Below are positions 33,272 through 43,701 of a DNA stretch of 64,000 nt, piece after piece. Position 1 is the first letter of the stretch, and every line of letters starts with the position of its first letter. The position numbers were made by a program, and so were the translations under genes. The notes under the pieces were generated by a model that worked only from the letters and a program-made list of their open reading frames with translations, ran no database searches and was not told the DNA's origin. Source of the DNA: VXPQ01 sp965223485 (GTDB lineage Bacteria > Bacteroidota > Rhodothermia > Rhodothermales > VXPQ01); contig OZ244993.1 of assembly GCA_965223485.1 (NCBI GenBank), forward strand, positions 2,046,001-2,110,000. The letters run 5' to 3'.

Positions 33272-36100
33272 ATGTCCCGACGCCTGATACCGTTCCTGTT
33301 GTTCTTGTTCGCCGTCGGCTCCGCCAGCGCGCAGACCGGCAAGGTGACGGGTACGGTGACGGACCTTGTCAGCGGCGAGTCCCTGCCCGGCGTCAACGTC
33401 GTCATAGAAGGCACGACGCAAGGCGCCTCCACTGGCATCGACGGCAAGTTCATCATTATCGGCGTGCGTCCCGGCGTATACGATGTGCTGGCTTCGTTCA
33501 TCGGTTTTTCCCGGCAGCGCCGCGAGGGCGTGCAGGTGAACGTGGACCTGACCACCACGGTCGATTTCCAGATGGCGGAAGAAGTTATCGAGGGCGAAGA
33601 GATCGTCGTCACCGCCGAGGCCGTCGCCGTTCGCAAGGACCTTACCAGTTCCGAAGCCCGCGTCACCGCCGAAACCATCGACAAACTGCCCGTTACCGAG
33701 CTTTCCCAAGTGCTTGATGTGCAGGCCGGCGTCACCACGCGCAACGGCATTCACATCCGGGGAGGCCGCAGCAGCGAGGTGGTTTTCATGGTGGATGGCG
33801 TGCCGGTCAGCGATAGCTACGACGGCTCGTCCGTCATCCAGCTCGAGAACGATGGCATCGAGGAATTACAGGTCATCTCCGGTACGTTCAATGCCGAGTA
33901 CGGCAACGCTATGTCGGGTATCGTGAATGTCGTTACGAAGGAGGGGCGCAGTGACCGCTTTTCCGGATCGGCGCAGGTGTATGCCGGGGGATACGCCGTT
34001 ACCGGCGAAGGCGGCGCCGATTTTCTGCGGGGCATCCGCGCCGAGGAATACTCCAGGGCAGGTATTCAGTACCGCGACATCGATCCCTATTCCTATCTGC
34101 CGTTCCAGGCCGATCATTTCCGGAACGCCACGGTATCTCTCGAAGGCCCCATCTGGAAGGATCGCATCACGTTTTTCGCCCTGGGGCGTCACTTCGAAAA
34201 CGACGGCTGGCTCTACGGCGCCCGCCTTTTCGGGATCGACGGTTCAGCGGGGGATTCCTCGCTGGTCCCCATGAACAATTTCGAAAAGACGAGTTGGCAG
34301 GGGAACCTCAAAATCCGCCTGAGCCGCAAGCTCATCCTCAACGTCATCGGCCTTGGTTCGTTTTCACGCAGCCGTTCGTACAATCTGGTTCGCCGGTGGT
34401 CCCCCGACGGGCGCTACCGGAGTTTCGACGAGGGCTACGACGCCAAGGTGAAGCTCACGCACCTCATAGGTCCCCGCACATTCTACACGTTCAATACGGG
34501 CATTTTCAACCGTGAGGCGAAGGGCTATCTCTATGAAGATCCGCTCGATCCCCGGTACAACGACTTCGACCTCGTTGCGCGGGATTCCGTCGAATACCTG
34601 CCGGGTCAGTACATCCAGGTGCTTACCGGCGGCCAGCGGTATGCGCGCGGGGGAACCAACCTGTCCCATTTCAACCGCACCTCCCGTTCGTACTTCGTCA
34701 AGGGCGATCTGTCCAGCCAGATAACCGATCATCACCTGATCAAGACCGGTTTCCAGGTGCGCATCGACGAACTTGCGCTGACCGGCTTCAGCCTCATTCC
34801 GGCGCTCGACGAGACGGGGCAGCGGTTCGAACCGTTCCAGCCCGCCGTTCCCGTGGAATCCAGCGTGGCCTACACCACGTTCAGCGACCTTTCTCCGCGC
34901 ACGCTGAGCGCCTATGCCCAGGACAAAATGGAGTTCGACGACTTCGTCGTGAATGCCGGCGTGCGGTTCGATTATTTCGATGCGCGCGCCCGCGTCCCGG
35001 CGGACCCCTCGGACCCCAACATTTTCAACCCCCTCAAACTCACGAACCGGTTCCGTGACACGAATGGGGACGGCGTGATCCAGCCTGAGGAGGAGCTTCC
35101 CGAAAACGCCTTGACGAGGGCGGAGCGGGAATCGTACTGGTGGGAGGACAGCAGCCCCAAACTGCAAATATCGCCCCGGCTGGGCGCCGCCTGGCCCATC
35201 ACGGAGCAGGGCGTGATCCACTTTTCCTACGGCATCTTCTTCCAGATTCCCACACAGAACAGACTGTTCGCGAACTTTGGCTTCAAGATGCCGGCGCTCT
35301 CCGGTTCGTACGGCCCCTTCGGCAACCCGGACCTCGACGCGCAGAAAACGATCATGTACGAGATTGGCCTGCGGCAGGGATTCGGCGGCATTGTGGCCGA
35401 CATTACCGGGTATTACCGGGATGTGCGCAACTGGGTCTCCACCTCGCAGCCCATTATCGCTGCGCTGCCCGGCATCAACTACGTTATCTACACGAACCGC
35501 GATTATGCGAACACGCGCGGGCTGACCGTGCACCTGTCCCGCCGCTTCGAGAACCACTACGGATTCGACGCCAGCTACACCTATCAGGTGGTGGAAGGCT
35601 CCAATTCGAACCCTGCGGACGAGTTTTTCGCCATTCTCAACAACAGCCAGCCTACCCTGGCGCTCCTGCCTCTGAACTGGGATCAGCGGCACAAACTGGC
35701 GGGCGCCTTTTACGCAGGCGCGGATACGTACGGCGGGTCGATTCGATTCCGGTACGAATCGGGGTTCCCGTATACGCCCACTTTTGCTTCGGCAGCACTG
35801 ACCGGCAACGATGTGCAGCCCGAATTTCCTTCCAATTCGCGGCGCGCCTACACCACCTTCGAGGTGGACCTGAACCTGTACAAGGAATTCGTGATGGGAA
35901 GGGTGCGCCCCCGTGTTTTTCTCGAAGTGTTCAATCTGCTGGATGCCCGCAATGTGGCCACCGTATTCGCCGACACGGGCGAGCCGGACGTGACGCTGGA
36001 CCAGTTGCGCACCGGGCAGTTCGATCCGGGATGGTTTGTGCGTCCCGAACACTATCGGGAGCCGAGGAGAGTGCAGCTTGGCGTCGAGGTGCGGTTCTGA
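33272..36100 (+). CDS. TonB-dependent outer-membrane receptor with CarboxypepD-like N-domain
   Basis: A 942-residue outer-membrane protein. Signal peptide (FLLFLFAVGSASAQ), then a carboxypeptidase-regulatory-like beta-sandwich (GKVTGTVTDLVSGESLPGVNVVIEGTTQGASTGIDG is its hallmark in two adjacent parts), then the plug (LPVTELSQVLDVQAGV, IHIRGGRSSEVVFMVDGVPV, MSGIVNVVTKEG) and a 22-strand barrel ending in aromatic REPRRVQLGVEVRF. Followed after 22 bp by a large exported protein and then a PorV-like protein; this gene order is common in Rhodothermia-like genomes. The transported ligand is not predictable; the surface partner could be a lid or binding protein. Confidence 0.93.
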   Translation: MSRRLIPFLLFLFAVGSASAQTGKVTGTVTDLVSGESLPGVNVVIEGTTQGASTGIDGKFIIIGVRPGVYDVLASFIGFSRQRREGVQVNVDLTTTVDFQMAEEVIEGEEIVVTAEAVAVRKDLTSSEARVTAETIDKLPVTELSQVLDVQAGVTTRNGIHIRGGRSSEVVFMVDGVPVSDSYDGSSVIQLENDGIEELQVISGTFNAEYGNAMSGIVNVVTKEGRSDRFSGSAQVYAGGYAVTGEGGADFLRGIRAEEYSRAGIQYRDIDPYSYLPFQADHFRNATVSLEGPIWKDRITFFALGRHFENDGWLYGARLFGIDGSAGDSSLVPMNNFEKTSWQGNLKIRLSRKLILNVIGLGSFSRSRSYNLVRRWSPDGRYRSFDEGYDAKVKLTHLIGPRTFYTFNTGIFNREAKGYLYEDPLDPRYNDFDLVARDSVEYLPGQYIQVLTGGQRYARGGTNLSHFNRTSRSYFVKGDLSSQITDHHLIKTGFQVRIDELALTGFSLIPALDETGQRFEPFQPAVPVESSVAYTTFSDLSPRTLSAYAQDKMEFDDFVVNAGVRFDYFDARARVPADPSDPNIFNPLKLTNRFRDTNGDGVIQPEEELPENALTRAERESYWWEDSSPKLQISPRLGAAWPITEQGVIHFSYGIFFQIPTQNRLFANFGFKMPALSGSYGPFGNPDLDAQKTIMYEIGLRQGFGGIVADITGYYRDVRNWVSTSQPIIAALPGINYVIYTNRDYANTRGLTVHLSRRFENHYGFDASYTYQVVEGSNSNPADEFFAILNNSQPTLALLPLNWDQRHKLAGAFYAGADTYGGSIRFRYESGFPYTPTFASAALTGNDVQPEFPSNSRRAYTTFEVDLNLYKEFVMGRVRPRVFLEVFNLLDARNVATVFADTGEPDVTLDQLRTGQFDPGWFVRPEHYREPRRVQLGVEVRF

Positions 36101-36122
36101 TGCGGCGATGCCTGCAATACCT

Positions 36123-39100
36123 ATGAAATACCCCCGCTTCATACGACAGGGCTTTCCGGCGCGTCCCATTTCCGGACGGGCGCTTCTGTGCGCTCTCGGC
36201 GGCCTTGTCGTCCTGGGCCTTGCGCCGCTGTCCGAACCGCTCGTCGGCACGGCCCGTGCCCAGGGGGTCATCGACCGGAACCATGTGCCGGGCACGGAGC
36301 GCGTTGATCCTTTCGAGCGCCGCCGCGACAACATCGACGCCAACAACGTCCGGGCCACCATCACCAACTGGGCGCAATCGGGCCAGTCCGGAACCCCCGG
36401 CGATTTCTGGTACGAATGGCCCAAAAACACGGGCCGGCGCTACGTGGCGCTTACCCAGTTGTGGGTAGGAGCCGAGGTCGAGGACGAAAACAACGACACG
36501 TTGTGGGTGGTGAATGTGGCCGATTTTCGGAGCAATCCCGTCAACGACAACATCTCGTGGACCTTCGAGCCGATCAAGGGATACGTGAATCCGGCGGGGG
36601 CGGAGTACGGCATCGCCCAGTCGGACGAGCCGACCTCCTGGCCGGCCGCCTGGCCGGACAAACTTACCGACGTACAGGACCCGGGATGGAGCTATTCGTG
36701 GAACGGCTTTTTCGGCAAGGACGTGTTCAACGCCGATCAGGAATTTTTCTACAAGATCGGCGATGACCAATACAACCGGTATCCCACGTATTTTCCCGAC
36801 TCGACCGACCTCAGCCGCCGGGGCATGGGCCTGGTCGCCGAGGTGCGGGTGCTGGCGTGGAGCCAGATTCTCATCCAGGACGTGGTCTTTTTCATCCACG
36901 GTGCGAAGAATGACGGTACGCGCGATCTCCGCAAGGCGGGCATGTCCATGTGGCTGGCGGACTGCGTAGGCGGCGACTGCGGCGACGACATTCCCTATTT
37001 CGACCTTCTCGAGGACGTCGCCTTCATGACGGACCTTGACGGGGTGGGTAACGAATTTTTCGGGGCGGATCCGGTGGGGGTAGCGACCTTTGCCTTTCTC
37101 GAGTCTCCCGGCAATGCCGAAGACCGCATCGACAACGACGGCGACGGTTCGACGTCCGACACCTGTAGCCCCGTGATCGGCGAATGCAACAGCCCAGTGA
37201 TCCCCGGCTCCTTTTTGCAGGGCGAGAACCCCACCAATGCGCTGGACGACAACGGCAACGGGCTGATCGACGAGAACCAGACGCACGTGCCGTTCATCAC
37301 GCCCAGCGGCATTCCGCAGACAGGGGTAGGCTATGCGGATTATATCGACAACGACGGGGACGGAGAACCGGGTAGCCCGGTAGTCACTGAAGCGATGGCG
37401 GCGCTTGCCACGACCGATCACTGGCGAAGATGGCCGCCCGTGCTTGCCACGGACCAGGACGTGACGGTGCACCTTGTGGGCGTGGAGGAAGACGATGTGG
37501 GCCGCGCTTTCCGGGACTGGATCGACAACAACGATACGCATCTTGAGGAGGGCAACTATCTCGCCGAACCCGGATCGCCCACGGTCACCCAGGAGATGGT
37601 GGATGCCGCGGCATCCGACAGCTACCGCCGGTACCGCGTTCCCGGCACGGATATCGTGTTGTACGACGTGGGCCCCGAAGATATCGGCAAGGCCCATGCG
37701 GACGGCCTCGACAATGACGGCGACGGCGCCACGGACGAGGGCATCGACGAGGAAATCGACGAAATGATCGACGAGAGCCGCGCCGACGGGATAGACAACG
37801 ACAAGGACTGGAACCGGTTTCTCAACGACACCGGACTGGACGGCGTGCCGTTCAACGGCGATCCCGGGGACAACGACGCCGTGCCCACGTCGGGCGCCGG
37901 TACGGGCTTCCCGGGCGAGCGCAACATCGACGTGACGGACATTTCCGAATCGGACCAGATCGGCATCACGAACGTGCGCATTTTTGGAGCAGGCACGCTC
38001 GGGATCGGCAGTTCTTCGGACCGTTTCCTGTTCCGCCGCTTCATGCTGCCGGGGAATTTCGATACGGAACTTCCCGAGCCTGGCGATACCGACATCACCG
38101 TATCCAGCGGTATCTTTCCGCTCAAGGCCGGTCAGACCGAACGCATCTCGCTGGCGGTGGTCATGGGAGGCACGCAGGAGGAGGCGCTCCAGTCGAGGGA
38201 TTATGCCTTGCAGGCGTACCACGAAGATTACCAGTTTGCCCAGGCCCCTATTACGCCCATACTTCGCGCCGTGCCCGGCGACGGCAAGGTAACCCTCTAC
38301 TGGGATTCGATTTCGGAGCAGTCCTACGACCAGTTTCTTGCGGGTCTTGGTCGCGATCCGTACGACTTCGAGGGGTATCGCATTTATCGTTCCACCGACC
38401 CCGCCTTTCTCGATCCGCAGATCATTACCGACGGGTTCGGCAACCGGCTCCTGCGCAAGCCGATCGCGCAATTCGATCTCATCGACGAATACGAGGGATT
38501 CCACCCCGTGGATATCAACGGCATCCAGTTCTATCTGGGGGACAACCGCGTGAGCCCCGGCGAAGGGAGCAACGGGCTGGCGCACCTTTTCGTGGACGAC
38601 GAGGTTACGAACGGCATCACCTACTTCTACGCCGCGGTGGCCTATGATTACGGTTCCGCGCAGGATAATATCCCGCCCACCGAGACCCCCATCCGCATCC
38701 AGCGCCTCGCGGACGGCTCCATCCGAACGGGCCCCAATGTGGTGGAAGTCGCGCCCTCGGCGCCGGTGGCCGGCTACGTGGACGCCACGCTCGGCGAACT
38801 GGAGCGCGTGGCGGGAACGACCAGCAGCCGCATTCTCTACGAAATCGTCGATCCGGTCTCCATTGCCGACGGGCGCCGCTTCCGCATCGTGTTCGAGGAC
38901 ACGCTCGTTTCCGGCGGACGCTTCAGCCCCGACACCCTGACGACCAAAAACTTCTCGCTCGTGGACGTTACGGACAGCGACACGTTGCTCCGGCGCTCCA
39001 CGACCTTCCGCGCGGGCCGGGAATTCCCCCTGCTGGCCGATGACGGCGACCCCCTCGGGTTTTCCCTGGCGTTCTTCCCCGAGCCGTTCATCCTGCTCAA

Positions 39101-39989
39101 CAAGGCGGAAACGGCCTGGAACAGCGAAGACATCTATCCCATATCCCTCGATCCGCATACGTCGGCCGGGTTCGTGCGCGGGTTGCGCAATCCGTTCGAT
39201 TACCGGGTGAAGGTCGTGGGGCCCAGTCAGGGGCAGTCCGTCGAAATGAAGGTCACCCGGCGGCTTACGTTGCCTGCCCGCCCGACCAACGTGGAGGTAT
39301 ACCGCTTGCTGCCGGACGGCTCCGAGACACCTGTCGAGTATGCCTTCTGGGACATCACGGGCGACGACTTCGTCTCGTCCGTTTCGACCGAGCCGGTTTC
39401 CTGGACCGCCGATCCCAGCATTGGCGAGAGCGACTTTATGGTGCTTCGGGAGACCAAGGTGGGCGATGACAGCGGCGAGACCGTCATTACCTGGCGTATC
39501 GGGCTGAATTTCGTATTCAGGGACCGCCGCGACCCGCAGGAGGGCGATGTGGTGACGATCATTACGCGGAAGCCGTTTCTCGCCACCGATGCGTTCGAAT
39601 TCACCGCCACCGGGCCCCAGGTGGATCTCGAAGCTGCCCGGGAGATGCTGGAGGACATCCGTGTCGTACCGAATCCCTATGTGGCGACCAACCGGTTCGA
39701 GGGCCTCAATCCGTTCAGTACGGGCCGCGGCCCCCGCGTCCTCAAGTTTATCCACCTGCCCCCGGAGGCGACCGTCCGCATCTATACGGTGAGCGGGCGC
39801 CTCGTGCGCACCTTGCAGCTTTCGCAGGGAAGCAACGAGGGCCTCGATCCCGCCGCCCTGCTCGACGGCACGCTGGACTGGAATCTGGAAAGCGAAGAGG
39901 GGCTATCCGTTTCGTACGGGGTGTATTTGTATCATGTGGAAGCGCCCGGCGTCGGCGAGCGGACCGGCACTTTCGCGATCGTCAAGTGA
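36123..39989 (+). CDS. Large calcium-loop surface protein with T9SS-like C-terminus
   Basis: About 1288 residues. The start at 36123 (MKYPRFIRQG) gives a signal peptide ending ARAQ; 36108 is an alternative. The protein contains several D-x-[DN]-G-D/N-G loops in the middle (DNDGDGSTSD, DDNGNGLIDE, DNDGDGEPG, DNDGDGATDEG), suggesting calcium binding. A fibronectin-like segment lies near residue 720-860 and the C-terminus (about 1180-1288) is a FlgD/T9SS-like beta-sandwich (VVPNPYVATN, IYTVSGRLVRTLQL, SYGVYLYHVEA). Sandwiched between a TonB receptor and a PorV-like protein, it is likely a secreted or surface partner of the receptor. No catalytic motif recognised. Confidence 0.82.
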   Translation: MKYPRFIRQGFPARPISGRALLCALGGLVVLGLAPLSEPLVGTARAQGVIDRNHVPGTERVDPFERRRDNIDANNVRATITNWAQSGQSGTPGDFWYEWPKNTGRRYVALTQLWVGAEVEDENNDTLWVVNVADFRSNPVNDNISWTFEPIKGYVNPAGAEYGIAQSDEPTSWPAAWPDKLTDVQDPGWSYSWNGFFGKDVFNADQEFFYKIGDDQYNRYPTYFPDSTDLSRRGMGLVAEVRVLAWSQILIQDVVFFIHGAKNDGTRDLRKAGMSMWLADCVGGDCGDDIPYFDLLEDVAFMTDLDGVGNEFFGADPVGVATFAFLESPGNAEDRIDNDGDGSTSDTCSPVIGECNSPVIPGSFLQGENPTNALDDNGNGLIDENQTHVPFITPSGIPQTGVGYADYIDNDGDGEPGSPVVTEAMAALATTDHWRRWPPVLATDQDVTVHLVGVEEDDVGRAFRDWIDNNDTHLEEGNYLAEPGSPTVTQEMVDAAASDSYRRYRVPGTDIVLYDVGPEDIGKAHADGLDNDGDGATDEGIDEEIDEMIDESRADGIDNDKDWNRFLNDTGLDGVPFNGDPGDNDAVPTSGAGTGFPGERNIDVTDISESDQIGITNVRIFGAGTLGIGSSSDRFLFRRFMLPGNFDTELPEPGDTDITVSSGIFPLKAGQTERISLAVVMGGTQEEALQSRDYALQAYHEDYQFAQAPITPILRAVPGDGKVTLYWDSISEQSYDQFLAGLGRDPYDFEGYRIYRSTDPAFLDPQIITDGFGNRLLRKPIAQFDLIDEYEGFHPVDINGIQFYLGDNRVSPGEGSNGLAHLFVDDEVTNGITYFYAAVAYDYGSAQDNIPPTETPIRIQRLADGSIRTGPNVVEVAPSAPVAGYVDATLGELERVAGTTSSRILYEIVDPVSIADGRRFRIVFEDTLVSGGRFSPDTLTTKNFSLVDVTDSDTLLRRSTTFRAGREFPLLADDGDPLGFSLAFFPEPFILLNKAETAWNSEDIYPISLDPHTSAGFVRGLRNPFDYRVKVVGPSQGQSVEMKVTRRLTLPARPTNVEVYRLLPDGSETPVEYAFWDITGDDFVSSVSTEPVSWTADPSIGESDFMVLRETKVGDDSGETVITWRIGLNFVFRDRRDPQEGDVVTIITRKPFLATDAFEFTATGPQVDLEAAREMLEDIRVVPNPYVATNRFEGLNPFSTGRGPRVLKFIHLPPEATVRIYTVSGRLVRTLQLSQGSNEGLDPAALLDGTLDWNLESEEGLSVSYGVYLYHVEAPGVGERTGTFAIVK

Positions 39990-39996
39990 TCAGGAT

Positions 39997-41088
39997 ATGA
40001 AGGGGAACAAAAACATAGCGACTCCTGCACGTATCGCCTCGACTTCTGTGCGTTCTGCCGCGTTCCTGTTTCTTGCGGCATGCCTCCTGCCGGTATCTTC
40101 CGCATTTGCACAGCAGGGCTTCGACAGCCAGACCCGCACCGTGAATAAACGGGGCACCACGGCAGCCGATTTCCTCGGCATCCCTGTGGGCGCCCGCGCC
40201 ACGGCCCTGGGCGGGGCCATCACGGCCGCCGTCTCCGACCCCATAGCGATCTACTGGAATCCCGCCGGGATCGCCGGCATCGAGGACGTGAGCTTCACGG
40301 GCGAATACGCCAACTGGCTCGCCTCCATCGACTTCAATTTTCTTGCGGTGACGATTCCCACCCGGTTCGGGGTGGTTGGCGTGAGCATCACCTCCATGCG
40401 TACGCCGGACATGGAAGTGACCACCGTGGCTATGCAGGACGGCACCGGCGAGACGTTCGACGCTGCCTCGTACGCCGCGGCCCTCACGTACGCCCGCGCA
40501 CTCACGGATCGCTTCGCCATCGGCGGCTCCGTCAAGTTGATCCAGGAGCGCATCTGGAACTCGTCCTCCGGTGGTCTTGCCTTCGACATCGGCACGCAGT
40601 TCGAGACGCCCTTCCGGGGGATTCGCCTTGGCGCCTCCATCAGCAACTTCGGCACGAAACTGCAAATAGGAGGGGACGATCTGCTTGCCCGCGTGGATGT
40701 GGACCCCAACAACCGGGGCAACAACGAAAGCAACCGCGCCCTGCTCAAGACCGATCGGTTCGATCTGCCGCTCATCATGCGCATCGGGTTGGCCGGCGAG
40801 GTGTTCCAGCGCGGCGGCAACCGCCTCACGCTTTCCATCGACGCGCTCAACCCCAACAACAGCGAGCAATACCTGAATGCAGGCGCGGAGATCGGCTTGC
40901 TCGGAGACCTGATCATGTTCCGGGCCGGGTACAGCGAGCTGCTGCTGGAAAACAGCCTGCGCTCCTTCTCGCTCGGCGGCGGACTGCGTTACCGGTTCGC
41001 CCCCATCCATTTCGGCGTCGATTACGCCTTCGAGCAGCACGAATACTTCAACGCCGTCAACCGCTTCACGATGACGATGCGGTTCTGA
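39997..41088 (+). CDS. PorV/UPF0164-family outer-membrane beta-barrel protein
   Basis: A 363-residue barrel protein. The start at 39997 (MKGNKNIATPARIAS) gives a signal peptide ending SSAFAQQ. Family words are visible: AADFLGIPVGARATALGGA, the helix word DPIAIYWNPAGIAG, and C-terminal strands FSLGGGLRYRF and NRFTMTMRF ending in Phe. PorV and relatives shuttle T9SS substrates or support their attachment; whether this copy serves T9SS or the adjacent TonB system is not determined. It starts 7 bp after the preceding gene, so it is clearly in the same operon. Confidence 0.88.
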   Translation: MKGNKNIATPARIASTSVRSAAFLFLAACLLPVSSAFAQQGFDSQTRTVNKRGTTAADFLGIPVGARATALGGAITAAVSDPIAIYWNPAGIAGIEDVSFTGEYANWLASIDFNFLAVTIPTRFGVVGVSITSMRTPDMEVTTVAMQDGTGETFDAASYAAALTYARALTDRFAIGGSVKLIQERIWNSSSGGLAFDIGTQFETPFRGIRLGASISNFGTKLQIGGDDLLARVDVDPNNRGNNESNRALLKTDRFDLPLIMRIGLAGEVFQRGGNRLTLSIDALNPNNSEQYLNAGAEIGLLGDLIMFRAGYSELLLENSLRSFSLGGGLRYRFAPIHFGVDYAFEQHEYFNAVNRFTMTMRF

Positions 41089-41184
41089 GGGGGAAGAAGG
41101 ATACAACGCCTCCCGGCGCTTTTGTATACAGGCCCCTGTTTATTCTCTTCGTCCGGGTTTTTACTGTCAACAGGAAGTTCGGAC

Positions 41185-43701
41185 CTATCTGACAAACAAC
41201 ATGTGACCGGTGAGCACTTGCTTGTCAGCGGCCAGCCGGTACACGTACATGCCGCTGGACAAGCCGGAAGGATCGAAGCGTACGGTATGAGCGCCTGCCT
41301 GATGCACCTCGTCGGTTAACACGGTCACGCGGCGTCCCAAAAGGTCATAAACGGCCAAGTGCACCCTTGACGGACGGGGAAGTGCGTATTCGATGGTCGT
41401 AGATTGGTCGAACGGGTTCGGGTGGTTTTGACCAAGCAGAACGAATTCGGGCAATTCGCTTTCTTCAAGCGATAACGATTCCGTCGCCATCACCCGGGCG
41501 GTGTCGGCGCCGGGGATGATACCGGCTGTGCCGCCGAGCCCGGTCACGGTGAGGGTGAAGGTAAGCTCGGCGCCCGACGCCAGCGCCGGGATTGTCACCT
41601 CCGTCGTGGCGCTCGTGGCGTCGTCAAACGTCACCGTCACCCCGCTCGCCGGATCGGTCAGCGCCCAGGAATAGGTCACATTTGCGCCCCACGCCCCGCC
41701 ACTGCCGCTGCCGTCGAGGGTCACTGTGCCCCCGGTGACGGGAACCGTTCCATCATCGGGCAGGGCCACCGCCTCCGGCGCGAAGGGCGCTCCCGGATTG
41801 TCCTCCAGATGCATCCACCACAGCCTGTCCAGCGGCTCGAACACGTGGGCGGGCAGTGTGGTCAGTGCGTTGTCGTTCAGATACAGCTTCACCAGCCTGA
41901 CCTGATAGTCGAACACGCGGGCGGGCAGCGTGGTCAGCGCGTTGCCGTTCAGCCTCAGCTCCGTCAGCTGGATCTTATTGTCGAATACCCCAGCGGGCAG
42001 TGTGGTCAGCGCGTTGTCGCTCAGATTCAGATTCAGCAGCCTGATCTGATTGTCGAACACGCCGGCGGGCAGCGTGGTCAGACCGGTGTTGCTCAGATTC
42101 AGCCCTGTCAGAAAGGCCAGCGGCTCAAACACGTCGGCGGGCAGCGTGGTCAGATCGTTGCCGTTCAGATCCAGCCACGTCAGCGCGGTCAGATCGTCAA
42201 ACACGCCGTCGGGAAGCGTGGTCAGCGCGTTGCCGTTCAGATGCAGCACCCTCAGCCTGGTCAGATGGTCGAACACGTCGGCGGGCAGCGTGGTCAGCGG
42301 ATTGTTGCTCAGATCCAGCCAACCCAGCGCGGTCAGGTGGTCGAACACGTTGTCGGGCAGCGTGGTCAGACCGTTGCGGCCCAGACTCAGATTTCGCAGC
42401 GCGGTCAGATTGTCGAACACGTCGGCGGGAAGCGTGGTCAGATCGTTGATCTGTAGATGCAGCACCCCCAGCTCGGTCAGATTGTCGAACACATCGGCAG
42501 GCAGCGTGGTCAGATCGCTGTTGTGCAGCCACAGTTCCGTCAGCTCGGCCAGGTTGTCGAACACGCCGGCGGGCAGCGTGGTCAGCGGGTTGCTCTCCAG
42601 ACGCAGCACCCCCAGCGCGGTCAGATTGTCGAACACGCCGGCGGGAAACGTGGTCAGCGCGTTGTCGTTCAGACCCAGATTCTGCAGCGTGATCAGATGG
42701 TCGAACACTCCAGCGGGCAGCGTGGTCAGATCGTTGCCGTTCAGACCCAGATTCTGCAGCCTGATCAGATGGTCGAACACTCCAGCGGGAAGCGTGGTCA
42801 GATCGTTGCCGTTCAGACCCAGATTCTGCAGCGTGATCAGATGGTCGAACACTCCAGCGGGCAGCGTGGTCAGACCGTTGCGGCCCAGACTCAGATTTCG
42901 CAGCGCGGTCAGATTGTCGAACACGCCGTCGGGAAGCGTGATCAGCGGGTTGCCTTCCAGACGCAGCCCCCTCAGCGCGGTCAGATGGTCGAACGCCCCG
43001 GCGGGAAGCGTGGTCAGCGCGTTGTCGTACAGATGCAGCACCCTCAGCGCGGTCAGATGGTCGAACGCCCCGTCGGGAAGCGTGATCAGCGGGTTGCCTT
43101 CCAGACGCAGCCCCCCCAGCGCAGTCAGATGGTCGAGCACTCCGGCGGGCAGCGTGGTAAAATCATTGTGCTGCAGATACAGCGTGGTCAGCCTGGTCAG
43201 ATGGTCGAACACCCCGTTGGGAAGCGTGGTCAGATCGTTGCCGTCCAGCCGCAGCCACTCAACCGCGGTCAGCCCGTCGAACACCCCGGCGGGAAGCATA
43301 GTCAAATCGTTGTTCTGTAGATCCAGCCGCGTCACCGCGGTCAGCCCGTCGAAATCCCCCGCCGCAAGGGCAGTGATGCTCTTTCCGCTCAGATACAGCT
43401 CGCCGCTGAGGGCGGCGAGATGGGCGTCGGTGACCTGGGCGCAGTCGCTGACGCCGGAGATCCTGGCAAGGATCGCGTCGCGTACCACAGCCGTGCGTCC
43501 GCAGATGCCGGTCTGCGCATGGGAAGGCGCGGCGGCCAGCGTCATGAGCAGCAGGAGTCCGGTCCCCGCGCGCAGGACCAAAGGGAGGAAGGGAAGGGAA
43601 GGGGTGCGCCGGGCCAACCGGGTGCGGCGTAACCGGGGGCATGAAGCGCGCGGTTTTCGGTTTTCTGGCGATTTCGGGGACGGATCGGGGGCTTGCGACA
43701 T
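41185..43701 (-). CDS. Leucine-rich-repeat surface protein with T9SS-like C-terminus
   Basis: About 838 residues from the start at 43701, which has GAAGG seven bases upstream; 43719 and 43839 are alternatives. A basic stretch and hydrophobic LPLVLRAGTGLLLLMTLAAA serve as signal. After an N-cap with paired cysteines (GICGRTAVV, GVSDCAQV) come about 22 consecutive 24-residue LRRs of the form L-T-T-L-P-x-G-V-F-D-x-L-T-x-L-x-x-L-x-L-x-x-N. An Ig/PKD-like domain (VPVTGGTVTLDGSGSGGAWG) and a T9SS-like domain follow (NHPNPFDQSTTIEYALP, VYDLLGRRV, SGMYVYRLA). Likely an adhesion or binding protein. The repeats resemble those of animal LRR receptors. Confidence 0.92.
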   Translation of the reverse strand: MSQAPDPSPKSPENRKPRASCPRLRRTRLARRTPSLPFLPLVLRAGTGLLLLMTLAAAPSHAQTGICGRTAVVRDAILARISGVSDCAQVTDAHLAALSGELYLSGKSITALAAGDFDGLTAVTRLDLQNNDLTMLPAGVFDGLTAVEWLRLDGNDLTTLPNGVFDHLTRLTTLYLQHNDFTTLPAGVLDHLTALGGLRLEGNPLITLPDGAFDHLTALRVLHLYDNALTTLPAGAFDHLTALRGLRLEGNPLITLPDGVFDNLTALRNLSLGRNGLTTLPAGVFDHLITLQNLGLNGNDLTTLPAGVFDHLIRLQNLGLNGNDLTTLPAGVFDHLITLQNLGLNDNALTTFPAGVFDNLTALGVLRLESNPLTTLPAGVFDNLAELTELWLHNSDLTTLPADVFDNLTELGVLHLQINDLTTLPADVFDNLTALRNLSLGRNGLTTLPDNVFDHLTALGWLDLSNNPLTTLPADVFDHLTRLRVLHLNGNALTTLPDGVFDDLTALTWLDLNGNDLTTLPADVFEPLAFLTGLNLSNTGLTTLPAGVFDNQIRLLNLNLSDNALTTLPAGVFDNKIQLTELRLNGNALTTLPARVFDYQVRLVKLYLNDNALTTLPAHVFEPLDRLWWMHLEDNPGAPFAPEAVALPDDGTVPVTGGTVTLDGSGSGGAWGANVTYSWALTDPASGVTVTFDDATSATTEVTIPALASGAELTFTLTVTGLGGTAGIIPGADTARVMATESLSLEESELPEFVLLGQNHPNPFDQSTTIEYALPRPSRVHLAVYDLLGRRVTVLTDEVHQAGAHTVRFDPSGLSSGMYVYRLAADKQVLTGHMLFVR
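41815..43390. repeat. 72-bp periodic tandem repeats encoding the LRR array
   Basis: The LRR coding region is a tandem array with a 72-bp period (about 22 units); some units are almost identical at DNA level, for instance 42655-42720, 42727-42792 and 42799-42864. Such arrays change length by slippage or recombination in frame. Confidence 0.9.

Noticed and set aside
35931..39755. Very long open frame opposite the large surface protein gene
   Set aside because: Shadow frame with no recognisable protein; the plus strand has signal peptide and calcium loops.
41815..43390. CRISPR-like periodic array
   Set aside because: Units are 72 bp, contiguous, without unique spacers, and translate to LRRs.
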